DNA of 64,000 nt from Propionicicella superfundia DSM 22317 (GTDB lineage: Bacteria > Actinomycetota > Actinomycetes > Propionibacteriales > Propionibacteriaceae): assembly GCF_000423465.1 (NCBI RefSeq), contig NZ_KE384020.1, forward strand, positions 923,671-987,670, read 5' to 3'. The position numbers and the translations under genes are program-made. Positions 8,719 to 16,850 of the stretch are shown in pieces; position 1 is the stretch's first letter, and each line of letters begins with the position of its first letter. The notes beneath the pieces were generated by a model. It ran no database searches. It was not told the origin of the DNA and was given only the letters and a program-made list of their open reading frames with translations.

Positions 8719-10008
8719 ATGGTCCTGACCTGGCGCGCGGCCGCTCTCGCCGGGCTCGTGGTGGCCGCAGCCGCCGTGACGGGCTCCGGCTGGGCGCTGC
8801 TGGGGTTCGTGCCGGTGGCCCTGCTGATCGCGGCCGACGTGTGGCTGTGCGCATCGCCCCGCCGCACCGAGATCGTCCGTGGCGGGGACACCTCGATCCG
8901 GCTCGGCGAGTCGGCCGACGTCTGGGTGCTCGTGCGCAACACCGGCAGGCGTCGTCTGCGCGCCACCGTCCGCGACGCGTGGACCCCCTCGGCCGGTGCC
9001 CGCGGCGGCGTCGGCACGATCGATGTGCCGCGCGGGCAGCGGCGCCGGCACGAGACCGTGCTGCACCCCACCCGGCGGGGGGACCGGGCGGCGGGTCCGG
9101 TGGTCCTGCGCTGTCTCGGCCCGATGGGCATCGCCGGACGGCAGCGCAACCTCACCGCGCCGTGGCAGGTGCGGGTGCTTGCGCCTTTCGCCAGCCGCAA
9201 GCATCTGCCCAGCCGGATCGCCCGGCTGCGCGAGCTCGACGGCCGGTCGACCATTCTGCAGCGCGGTCAGGGGACGGAGTTCGACTCTCTGCGCGAGTAC
9301 GTCCCGGGTGACGACGTCCGTTCGATCGACTGGCGCGGCACGGCCCGGTCGTCGACGGTCGTGGTCAAGACCTGGCGACCGGAGCGGGACCGCCACGTCC
9401 TCATCGTGATCGATTCCGGCCGGACGTCGGCGGGGCGAGTCGGTGACCAGCCACGGCTGGACCACGAGCTGGACGCGGCCCTGCTGCTGGGCGCGCTGGC
9501 GGGCAAGGCGGGCGACAGGGTGGACCTGCTCGTCGTCGACCGCTCGGTGCGCGCCAGCGTGGTGCGGGTCGCAGCAAGCGAGTTCCTGTCCCGGGCGGTC
9601 AACGCCACCGCCAATGTGGAGGCGACGCTGGCCGAGTCCGACTATCGGGCGCTCGTCACCGAGTCGCTCGCGCGTGTGTCGCAGCGGTCGCTCGTCGTCA
9701 TCCTCACGGGGCTGGACCGTGCGTCCATCGAGGAGGGTCTTCTCCCGGCCGCCGCTCCCCTGCTGCGCAAGCACAAGGTCATCGTCGCGACGGTGTCCGA
9801 CCCGCGGCTCGACGAGATGCGGGAGTCGGCCGAGTCCATCGGCGACGTCTTCGCGGCGGCAGCGGCCGAGGCCGACGAGAGTCGCCGCCGGACGACGGCG
9901 GCCGAACTGCGCCGCCACGGCGTATCGGTCGTCTCCGCGCCGCCCGAACGTTTCGCACCCGAGCTCGCCGATCGGTACCTTGCGCTCAAGAAGTCCGGCC
10001 GGCTCTGA
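8719..10008 (+). CDS. DUF58 domain protein, partner of the first MoxR
   Basis: Protein of 429 residues with two N-terminal TM helices (about 5-45), a beta-rich region, and the DUF58 core motif REYVPGDDVRSIDWRGTARS followed by a VWA-like segment (HVLIVIDSGRTSAG). The MIDAS-like position reads DSGRTS rather than a canonical DxSxS, so metal binding is uncertain. It closes the operon that begins at 4812. In known MoxR systems the DUF58 or VWA protein is the substrate adaptor; this role is inferred. Confidence 0.92.
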   Translation: MVLTWRAAALAGLVVAAAAVTGSGWALLGFVPVALLIAADVWLCASPRRTEIVRGGDTSIRLGESADVWVLVRNTGRRRLRATVRDAWTPSAGARGGVGTIDVPRGQRRRHETVLHPTRRGDRAAGPVVLRCLGPMGIAGRQRNLTAPWQVRVLAPFASRKHLPSRIARLRELDGRSTILQRGQGTEFDSLREYVPGDDVRSIDWRGTARSSTVVVKTWRPERDRHVLIVIDSGRTSAGRVGDQPRLDHELDAALLLGALAGKAGDRVDLLVVDRSVRASVVRVAASEFLSRAVNATANVEATLAESDYRALVTESLARVSQRSLVVILTGLDRASIEEGLLPAAAPLLRKHKVIVATVSDPRLDEMRESAESIGDVFAAAAAEADESRRRTTAAELRRHGVSVVSAPPERFAPELADRYLALKKSGRL

Positions 10009-10043
10009 CGCCCGGCCGACGTTCTGCGGCCGCGGGCGGCGGG

Positions 10044-10601
10044 TCAGTTCTGTTCGGGATCGTCCGGCCAGGTGGCGTACACGGCGACATCGCCGAGCTG
10101 GCGGTGCAGCACGCGCCGCCACAGTGTCTCGGGGTCGGGATCGAACGCGTCGGAGTGGTGCGCGGCGGCGACGTACCAACTGCCGCGCAGCAGTTCGGCC
10201 TCGAGCTGACCGGGCTCCCAGCCCGCGTATCCCGCGAAGATGCGCAGATCCTTGAACGCACCGTCGACGAGTTCGATCGGCGTGTCGAGATGGAGCAGGC
10301 CCACGTCGCCGAACAACGCCCGCCAGCCGGGCGGCTCGTCGCTCTGCTCGGCCGGGGAGGCGAGACAGACGGCGCCGTTGCGGGAGACGGGGCCGCCGTC
10401 GAAGAGCACCTGCGGGCGGCTGCACAGGTTCTGCCAGCGCGGCAGCACCTCTTCGAGGTCCACATCGGACACCTTGTTGAGGATGACGCCCAGCGCCCCG
10501 GACTCGTCGGCGTCCAGCAGCAGCACGATGCTCCGGTCGAAGATCCCGTCGGAGATGTCCACGGTCGCGATGAGCAGCGAACCGGGCTGCGGACTCTCCA
10601 C
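10044..10601 (-). CDS. YqgE/AlgH family protein
   Basis: Protein of 185 residues matching the YqgE/AlgH family over its full length. The N-terminus is GSLLIATVDISDGIFDRSIV, followed by GALGVILNKVSDVDL, GGPVSRNGAVCLAS and the C-terminal FAGYAGWEPGQLEAEL signature. The family is widespread and structurally known, but its biochemical role is unsettled; annotation as a transcriptional regulator in pseudomonads is weakly supported. It is convergent with the DUF58 gene and appears to be the last core gene before the accessory region. Confidence 0.93.
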   Translation of the reverse strand: MESPQPGSLLIATVDISDGIFDRSIVLLLDADESGALGVILNKVSDVDLEEVLPRWQNLCSRPQVLFDGGPVSRNGAVCLASPAEQSDEPPGWRALFGDVGLLHLDTPIELVDGAFKDLRIFAGYAGWEPGQLEAELLRGSWYVAAAHHSDAFDPDPETLWRRVLHRQLGDVAVYATWPDDPEQN

Positions 10602-10715
10602 GGTGCCTCCTCACCCGACGTATCGGCGCGTTTCGGTTGGCCAGCCTAGCGACCCGGACCGCTCCACGCAGGAGGCTCGTCCAGCCTGACCCGCTCGGCC
10701 AGGCCGCGATCGGCC

Positions 10716-12998
10716 CTATTCGCGCGCGTCGGGCTCGGCCAGGTTGAGCGGGCCGACCAGCGCGGCTCCCATCAGTGCGGACAGGAGCGTTCCGGCGGCG
10801 GCGCAGAGGAGCGCCTGCCCCCACAATGCCGGCAGAAGCTCACCGCCCAGGCCGAGGACGGCGACGAGCGCCTGCCCGCCGAGCCCCGTGACTCCCGCCA
10901 TCGCGCCGGTCGCCACCGCGACAGCGAACGCCTTGCTGATCGACACGGCCTGTCGCACCCGGCCTGGGGTGAGCCCGACAAGCTGCAGGGCCGTCAACGA
11001 CCGCACCTGATCCTGGCTCATGCTGTACCCGAGCAGGCACAGGGCAAGCAGGCAGAAGGCGAACCCGGCGATGGTGAACGTCCGCAGCAGGCTCTTCTGC
11101 TGCTGCCAGAGCCGGCGCGTCTGGCTGTCCCCCACCACCGTGTCCACCGCCGCCGACGGGGCGACTCCGGCGATCGTCGTCAGAAGACCGTCATAGGTTT
11201 CGCCCTCCGGCGGGACGACAAAGGTCAGGTCTGCCGTCTCCACGTCCGATATCCACGCCGCCTGCTCGGGAGGAACGAGCACCGTCATGGAGAACCCGAC
11301 ACCGTCCGACCGGATCACGCGTGTCGGGACGCTCACGACCGCGGTGGCGCCACCGGCCACCTGCACGGTCAGGTCCTCGCCCGGCGTCAGCCCGATGGGC
11401 TCGTCGGTCGTCGCGAGGAGGACAGGGCCGTCTTCGCAGTCCAGCGTGACCTGCGCTATCGCCTCGGCCGACGCGCAGGTGCCGACCATGACGGTCGCCC
11501 ACGAGTCATCACCTGTGCGACCGCTCAGGGCGGCGGGCACGAGAGCATATCCCGGGTACTCCGGTGAGCTCAGCAGGCCCATCAGGGCTCGCTGCTGCCC
11601 GGTCTCCAGCCCGCGAGCGACCACGGAGACGGTCGCCGGCCCGCCGCTTCCGGATGACAGGAAGACGATGCTCCCGGTCAGCGCTGTGGACAGACCCGCG
11701 ATCACGATCATCAGCCCGACGGAGAGCAACGACAAGGCCGTGCCCGGCGGGCGTGTTCGTCCCAGACGAAGGCCGAGCGTCAGTGCCGGAGCACCGAGGT
11801 CGCGGCCGGAGAGCCACGCCCCCCAGCGATACGACACCTGGGAAGCCATCGTTGCCGCTGCGGCGGCGAGCAGCAGCCACGCTCCCAGCGTCGCGCACTG
11901 CCTCGCCAGCCCGGCGGCCGGACCGGCGACTCTGAGACCGAACCAGGTCCATCCCAGGACTCCCACACATCCAGCCGCGGCCAGCATGACGACAGAGAAG
12001 ACCCACCGTGGCCACGGGGCACCGCCGCGTCTGGGCACCGGCTCCGCAAGTGTTCTGCCGACGGAGGCCCGCCCCACTGCCCGCCCCGCCGTGGTCAGAC
12101 CGGCCACGATGAGCGCCAGTACGGGCGGCCATAGCTGGGTGTCGGCGCCGAACCACGACATCCCCAGGAGGCCGGACGCGCCGAGCACCGCTGACAGCGG
12201 ATGGTAGGCAACGCAACCGGCCGTTGCGCCCACGGCGGCAATGACTGCCAGCTCGCGTCCATGGAGCTTCTGACATTCCTCAACAGGAAGGCCGATGAGT
12301 CGCAAGGTGGCTATCCGCCGCATTCTCGTGCCCGAGGACATTCGCGACGCCGCCACCAGGAGCCCGACGATCGGCAGTCCGACCAGAATCACCAACTCGA
12401 CCAGGGCCAGGGAGCCGTCGCCGGGCACGATGCCCCGGACCGCCTCCTGCGAGACGCCGAACCCCGCGACCGGATCGCCCGTCGCATCGGCGCTGCCGAC
12501 CCAGGCGAACAGCTCATCGGGCGAGGCCAGCCCGTCCGGTGCGATGACGCCATCGACAATCCCTGGCAGACGCCTCTGCAGCGAGGGGTCCCTGTCTCGT
12601 GCTTCGTACAGCCGCGGCGAGAGCAGCATGTGGCCGTCCTGAGGTAGCCCGGAGATGCCGGGCGGGAGATGCACAGCGGCGCCCGTCTGCGCGACTTTCC
12701 ACACGGAGAGGGGCTGCCCGCGATAGAGGTCGTCGGTCATCCCCAGCACAAGGCCGGTCGCTGTCGGTTCGCCCGCGCGGTCGGCCTGCGACCAGATCGG
12801 GTAGCGATCGGCCACTCGCTGTCGCTCGGCCTCGAACACGAGGGGCATCGTCACGGCCAACATGCCGCACATCACTGCCAGGGCCACGCCCGCCACCTGC
12901 AACGCGAGTCGCACACGGTCGCGGGCGCCTGCGCCACGCAGGATCCGGAAGGTCAGCCGCCAGAGGCCGCGCGGTGACGTGGAGGCACGTTGTCGCAT
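10716..12998 (-). CDS. ABC transporter permease, FtsX/MacB-like
   Basis: Membrane protein of 760 residues if started at the ATG at 12996-12998, which has an AGAGG sequence eight bases upstream; an earlier in-frame start would overlap the ATPase gene. Layout is two FtsX-type halves: an N-terminal TM (VALAVMCGMLAVTMPLVFE), a large external region, a group of TM helices around 210-470, a second external region, and three C-terminal TM helices (FAFCLLALCLLGYSMSQDQ onwards). This is the organisation of type VII exporters for lipids, peptides or antibiotics. It follows the ATPase gene at 13012 by 13 bases, forming a two-gene operon. Substrate unknown. Confidence 0.88.
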   Translation of the reverse strand: MRQRASTSPRGLWRLTFRILRGAGARDRVRLALQVAGVALAVMCGMLAVTMPLVFEAERQRVADRYPIWSQADRAGEPTATGLVLGMTDDLYRGQPLSVWKVAQTGAAVHLPPGISGLPQDGHMLLSPRLYEARDRDPSLQRRLPGIVDGVIAPDGLASPDELFAWVGSADATGDPVAGFGVSQEAVRGIVPGDGSLALVELVILVGLPIVGLLVAASRMSSGTRMRRIATLRLIGLPVEECQKLHGRELAVIAAVGATAGCVAYHPLSAVLGASGLLGMSWFGADTQLWPPVLALIVAGLTTAGRAVGRASVGRTLAEPVPRRGGAPWPRWVFSVVMLAAAGCVGVLGWTWFGLRVAGPAAGLARQCATLGAWLLLAAAAATMASQVSYRWGAWLSGRDLGAPALTLGLRLGRTRPPGTALSLLSVGLMIVIAGLSTALTGSIVFLSSGSGGPATVSVVARGLETGQQRALMGLLSSPEYPGYALVPAALSGRTGDDSWATVMVGTCASAEAIAQVTLDCEDGPVLLATTDEPIGLTPGEDLTVQVAGGATAVVSVPTRVIRSDGVGFSMTVLVPPEQAAWISDVETADLTFVVPPEGETYDGLLTTIAGVAPSAAVDTVVGDSQTRRLWQQQKSLLRTFTIAGFAFCLLALCLLGYSMSQDQVRSLTALQLVGLTPGRVRQAVSISKAFAVAVATGAMAGVTGLGGQALVAVLGLGGELLPALWGQALLCAAAGTLLSALMGAALVGPLNLAEPDARE

Positions 12999-13011
12999 AC
13001 AGGTGACCTCT

Positions 13012-13686
13012 TCAGTTCGGCTCGCTCGCGACGCGCCCGTCAACGAGCGAGATCACGCGGTCACAGTGCTCCGCGACATACGCGTCGTGGGTGACCATGA
13101 CGAGGGCGCACGCGAACCTTCGTGCCACGGATGCCAGCAGGGCGAGCACAGCGTCCCTCGACGATGTGTCAAGCGAGCCCGTCGGCTCGTCGGCGAACAC
13201 GACCCGCGGCCGGTGGGCAACCGCTCGCGCCACGGCAGTTCGCTGCCGTTCTCCGCCCGACACGGTGTGAGGGAGCTGGTCGCAACACCCCTGCAGGCCC
13301 ACTGCCTCGATCAGGGGCTCCACGCGTGCGCGGCGGGCGGAGCGGTCGAAACCCAGGAACTCGAGCGGCAGTTCGATGTTCTCCCGCAGGCTCAGTTCAG
13401 GCACGAGGTCGCCGAACTGAAACACGAAGCCGAACTCGCGGAGGCGTAGATCGCTGCGCCGCGAATCGGATAGCCGGGTGATGTCCTCGCCGTCGTACAC
13501 GACGTGTCCGGAGTCGGGCGACTGGATTCCTGCGAGCACCCTCAGGAGGGTGGTCTTTCCGCACCCTGACGCGCCGCAGATGGCAACGACCTCGGAGGGA
13601 GCGATCGTCAACCCCACTCCATCGAGCACGGACCGCTCGCCGAAGGCGACCTCGATTCCCTGCGCCGAGATCGCCTCGTGCCTCAT
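13012..13686 (-). CDS. ABC transporter ATP-binding protein (LolD/MacB type)
   Basis: ATPase of about 224 residues with Walker A GASGCGKTT, Q-loop region FGFVFQFGDL, signature VSGGERQRTAVARA, Walker B VVFADEPTGSLD and switch His in MVTHD. These are the hallmarks of the LolD/MacB/FtsE subfamily that pairs with FtsX-like permeases. I take the ATG at 13684-13686 because AGGTGG stands five bases before it; a GTG three codons upstream (13695) is possible. First gene of the exporter operon. Substrate not predictable. Confidence 0.92.
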   Translation of the reverse strand: MRHEAISAQGIEVAFGERSVLDGVGLTIAPSEVVAICGASGCGKTTLLRVLAGIQSPDSGHVVYDGEDITRLSDSRRSDLRLREFGFVFQFGDLVPELSLRENIELPLEFLGFDRSARRARVEPLIEAVGLQGCCDQLPHTVSGGERQRTAVARAVAHRPRVVFADEPTGSLDTSSRDAVLALLASVARRFACALVMVTHDAYVAEHCDRVISLVDGRVASEPN

Positions 13687-13963
13687 CGGTGCCACCTGCC
13701 TCGTCCTGTCTCGTCACGCGCTGACGCGGAGTGTGTCGAACGAAGATCAGGAGGGAGCCTCGCGGTTCACGGGTGATCGACGTGCCGCTGTGACTTCACT
13801 GCTTCGGGACGACTGCCAGGCAACCATCTGGAAGGTCACCCGAGACCTCCCACCGGTGGCGGGGTCCCCTCCGTGGGGGATGTTCTGGCGCTGGCACTGC
13901 GGGGCACGGGCGCAGACCCGAGAAGGGCTGTTCCGTGGAACGCAGCGCTCGACCGGTCCGTGG

Positions 13964-14485
13964 CTAGCGGCGCGAGCCGAACTCCTGGTGCCAGTACCGG
14001 GCATCGTCGCTGCCGAGCCGGACGATCGCGTCCGCCTGCAGAGCGCCGGGCCAGAACTGCATCAGATAGGAATCGACCACTGCCTCGGCGAACTCGTTCT
14101 GCTGACCCGCGTCGCGGCCCTGCGCGCTCACCCGGACCCGATAGGTGCCAGCAGCCAGTCCGAGACTCCCCGAGGACTCGCCGGCCCACGTCGACCAGTG
14201 GGGAGCACTGCCGGCGGGCACCGTCGCGGAGACCTCGACGATGTCACCCCAGGCCGGGTCGGGCAGATTCGGTGCGGCGTCCAGCATCTCTATCGTGACC
14301 TTCGACCCGCCCGATCGCCCCGCAAGGTGCACGTAGAGCCCACCCGGATCAGCGGCCCCAACCAGCCCGTTGCTCTGGCCGGCGAAGAAGCGGTCCACGT
14401 CGCCGTCGAAGCCAACCGCGTCCTCACTCCAGATCAGGTCGAACTGTCCATAGTCGGTGCGGACCACGTCGTCGAACAGGATCAC
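13964..14485 (-). CDS. hypothetical protein, conserved-looking
   Basis: Predicted protein of 173 residues starting at GTG 14483-14485, acidic and Gly-rich with no TM helix or signal peptide. Segments such as DYGQFDLIW, FAGQSNGLVGAADPGGLYV and AGTYRVRVSAQGRDAG resemble a small beta-rich protein seen as an uncharacterised gene in Actinobacteria. No catalytic motif is visible and no strong ribosome binding site stands before the GTG. It lies at the edge of the accessory region, divergent from the toxin-antitoxin pair. Not recognised; function unknown. Confidence 0.6.
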   Translation of the reverse strand: MILFDDVVRTDYGQFDLIWSEDAVGFDGDVDRFFAGQSNGLVGAADPGGLYVHLAGRSGGSKVTIEMLDAAPNLPDPAWGDIVEVSATVPAGSAPHWSTWAGESSGSLGLAAGTYRVRVSAQGRDAGQQNEFAEAVVDSYLMQFWPGALQADAIVRLGSDDARYWHQEFGSRR

Positions 14486-14605
14486 GCCGCCGAGTCTTCC
14501 ACGAACAATGCGCCCCTCACCGAGTCATCCCGAGCTGCAGCGCTGTCCTCTTCGCGGCATCACAGTGAATCCCGTTTTGGGATGCATGGCTGGTACATTG
14601 GCTCC

Positions 14606-14839
14606 ATGACCACTCAGATCGCAGTCCGGCTGCCCGACGAGATGGTGGCCTTCCTCGACCGGGCGGTCGCCCAGGGCAAGGCGGCCAGCCGTGCAGCCCT
14701 GGTCAGTTCCGCACTCGAGAGCGAGATGCGGCGCCAAGCCGCAGAGGCCGATGCCGCGATCCTTCGCCGGCAGGGTGCCGCCGACGATCTGGACCCGCTG
14801 GTGGACTGGACGGCCGGGCGCCCCGACATCGCCGGCTAG
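14606..14839 (+). CDS. MazE-like antitoxin of a type II toxin-antitoxin pair
   Basis: Small protein of 77 residues with a ribbon-helix-helix N-terminus (MTTQIAVRLPDEMVAFLDRA) and a C-terminal acidic, Trp-containing tail (DDLDPLVDWTAG), as in antitoxins that bind MazF-type toxins. The ATG at 14606 is chosen because the RHH strand begins right there. The toxin gene follows after one base. The RHH domain would autorepress the operon, though no operator is obvious. Confidence 0.85.
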   Translation: MTTQIAVRLPDEMVAFLDRAVAQGKAASRAALVSSALESEMRRQAAEADAAILRRQGAADDLDPLVDWTAGRPDIAG

Positions 14840-14840
14840 C

Positions 14841-15158
14841 GTGCGCGAGATCTGCCTGGCCCGGCTGGACACGACCCGCCCCGTCGTGGCGCTCACCCGC
14901 GGGGCCGCCCGAGCCGCCATGACCAAGGTCACTGTCGCCCCGATCACGTCGACGATCAAGGGCCTCACCAGCGAAGTCCCTGTCGGGCCGGAGAACGGCC
15001 TCGAACAGGCCAGCGTTATCTCCCTGGACAACGTCGTGACCATTCCGGCCACCCTGCTCGGACGAACCGTCGGCGTCCTGACCTCCGAACAGGAGAGGCT
15101 CCTCGCCAGGGCCATCGTCCTCGCCTACGACCTCGACATCCCCCTCCTCGACACCTGA
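14841..15158 (+). CDS. MazF-family endoribonuclease toxin
   Basis: Toxin of 105 residues starting at GTG 14841. It has the MazF/PemK core: an N-terminal strand (REICLARLDTTRPVVALTRG), KVTVAPITSTIKGLTSEVPV, a Gly-Leu-Asn/Glu turn (ENGLEQASVISLDNVVTIP) and LGRTVGVLT. The N-terminus lacks the usual RRGEIW loop and matches the shorter MazF form I recall from M. tuberculosis (Rv1102c type). It would cleave mRNA when released from the antitoxin. It overlaps nothing and ends the two-gene operon. Likely serves maintenance of the accessory region or phage defence. Confidence 0.88.
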   Translation: MREICLARLDTTRPVVALTRGAARAAMTKVTVAPITSTIKGLTSEVPVGPENGLEQASVISLDNVVTIPATLLGRTVGVLTSEQERLLARAIVLAYDLDIPLLDT

Positions 15159-15684
15159 AACTGCCGCACCAGGCCCCCGGCACCATCTACACCACACTGC
15201 CCAAAGCCACCCCCGACACACCCACACCACAGCAGACCCCCTCACGGAGAAGCGGAGCACTCGGTGTTCGAGCAAGCCGACGCCAGACCGGTACCCGTGG
15301 CACTGGTTCGTGCGCGAGACAGCGCACCACCGTGCCGCACGCCACACCCTGACAGCCGCAGCGGCTGTCGGCGACACCATTCGTCCGGGACGACGGCCCG
15401 GCATGCCTGCCCACCCGCTCCTGCTTGAGCAACTGAAGGGTCGAGCGGTGGCTGGCGCGCGTCACGCCCACCATAACTAAGTGCATCGTGAGCAGTTTCC
15501 GCGGGGCCACGCTTCCCGCGGGAGCCTGGTTCTGCAGTTCCAGGTATGCGCGCACTGCGGCACTGTCTCGTGTCGGCCGACCCATCGGCACGCGCATCTC
15601 GGATGGGCTATCATGAATGCGTTCACACTTTGACCCCGACGTGGCCGCCGCTACCTGCGGGCGACCACCCAGGAAGGGGACGCC
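15159..15684 (+). other. gene-poor scar between mazF and the nuoB fragment
   Basis: About 525 bases with no gene I can defend. On the minus strand a reading frame starting near 15585 (MGRPTRDSAAVRAYLELQNQ) looks protein-like for about 50 residues and then degenerates without a proper ending, so it may be the 5' remnant of a small mobile-element gene. The rest shows no coding signature, hairpin or repeat that I can see. Confidence 0.4.
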
Positions 15685-16096
15685 ATGGGTGGCTCTCCAC
15701 GCTATGACTCTGGACGGTGGGGGCAAGAGGTCTTCCGCGCGTCTCCGCGGCAAGCCGACCTGCTCATCGTGTCTGGCCGCGTCTCGCTCAAGATGGCGCC
15801 CGTCGTGCGCCAGTTCTACGATCAGATGCCCGATCCCAGGTGGGTCATCGCCATGGGTGCGTGTGCGAGCACCGGAGGCGTGTTCAACAACTACGCCATC
15901 GATCACATCGTTCCTGTAGACATCTACGTACCCGGGGTGTCCACCGAGGCCAAGCACGCTGATCGACGCCGTCTTCAAATTGCCGCGAAAGATCTCCGAA
16001 ACTCCGACCGGCGTTCGTCTCAAAGCGATCGAAGCCGCCGAGGAGTCCACCGCCCTCGATACTGTCCCGCTGACGAGCGATGCAAGCCATGCCTAG
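15685..16096 (+). pseudogene. nuoB: frameshifted fragment of NADH-quinone oxidoreductase subunit B (nuoB)
   Basis: From 15685 the frame reads [20 protein letters not shown], then the NuoB segments [40 protein letters not shown] and VPVDIYVPG. Just after this, near 15945-15960, the frame is lost: the native continuation ([13 protein letters not shown], then a tail ending SDASHA with stop near 16096) is in another frame. The N-terminal part of NuoB, including the paired Cys ligands of cluster N2, is missing upstream, although the later single Cys (MGACAS) remains. It cannot make a functional subunit and no other nuo gene is near. It looks like a relic captured by recombination inside the accessory region. 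Confidence 0.8.
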
Positions 16097-16259
16097 GGCG
16101 GGCCGGCTACCGACTATCCGACGTCCAGCAGCCACAATGAACGGACATGACGGGCGTCACGCCGGAGCGGTGCTCGCACGAAGGCCTCGATGTCCAGCTG
16201 CCCGGAGCTCTGCGGCCCTGAGGCGCCCCGGGTCTTCGAGGCGAAGGAGGTCGCCAGAC

Positions 16260-16850
16260 ATGGGTGTTCGTGCTGAGCAGCAGGCCCGGAGGGACCGTGC
16301 GGTGATGTCGGCAGCGATGAAGCTGTTCTGGGCGCACGGCTACACGGCGACGACGATCCCGATGATCGCCGAGAAGGCCGGTGTAGCCGTGGGCACGGTG
16401 GCGAAGGTAGGCAGCAAGGACGAACTGTTCCTGCGGGTCTGGGAGGAACGCTCGACCGAGATATCGCTCCACCTGCTCGCCCAAGCCGGAGTGGCGGCGA
16501 AGTCGGTGACGGAGCGGGTGTGGTCATACCTATCGTTGATGCTGGAAGCGACGATCCTGATGTCCGACACAATCCGCGACTACCTGGTGGCCTACCTGCG
16601 AGCCTCGGACCACGCCGCCAACCTCGAACGGCTCGACACGGTCGTCACGGCGATCCGCAAGCTGCTCCCCGAAGACGATCAGGGCTATGACTCACCGGCG
16701 CAAGTGGCCGCCCTCACGCTCTGGATGACCTACTCGTCCTTCGTGTTCAGCCTGGCGGCCAACTCCTGCGACGCCGGCGATGCCCGCCGTCTGTTGAGGT
16801 CGATCGTGGAAACCACGTGCGCGCCGTTCGAGAGTCAGGAGCCGCAATGA
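16260..16850 (+). CDS. TetR family transcriptional regulator
   Basis: Regulator of 196 residues. The N-terminal TetR HTH reads AMKLFWAHGYTATTIPMIAEKAGVAVGTV (split here from about residue 20 to 47). An unusual VGSKDELFLRVW replaces the common YFxSKxxL, and a ligand-binding domain follows. ATG 16260 is preferred since the HTH begins about 15 residues later; an in-frame upstream extension is out of family. Its stop overlaps the ATG of the glycosyltransferase gene (ATGA), so the two are co-transcribed and the regulator probably controls its own operon in response to the transferase substrate. Confidence 0.9.
   Translation: MGVRAEQQARRDRAVMSAAMKLFWAHGYTATTIPMIAEKAGVAVGTVAKVGSKDELFLRVWEERSTEISLHLLAQAGVAAKSVTERVWSYLSLMLEATILMSDTIRDYLVAYLRASDHAANLERLDTVVTAIRKLLPEDDQGYDSPAQVAALTLWMTYSSFVFSLAANSCDAGDARRLLRSIVETTCAPFESQEPQ

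Noticed and set aside
13700-15700. A left-hand copy of the ssrA 3' end marking the other island border.
   Set aside because: I scanned for the tmRNA T-arm and acceptor sequence and saw no convincing copy; the border remains undefined.
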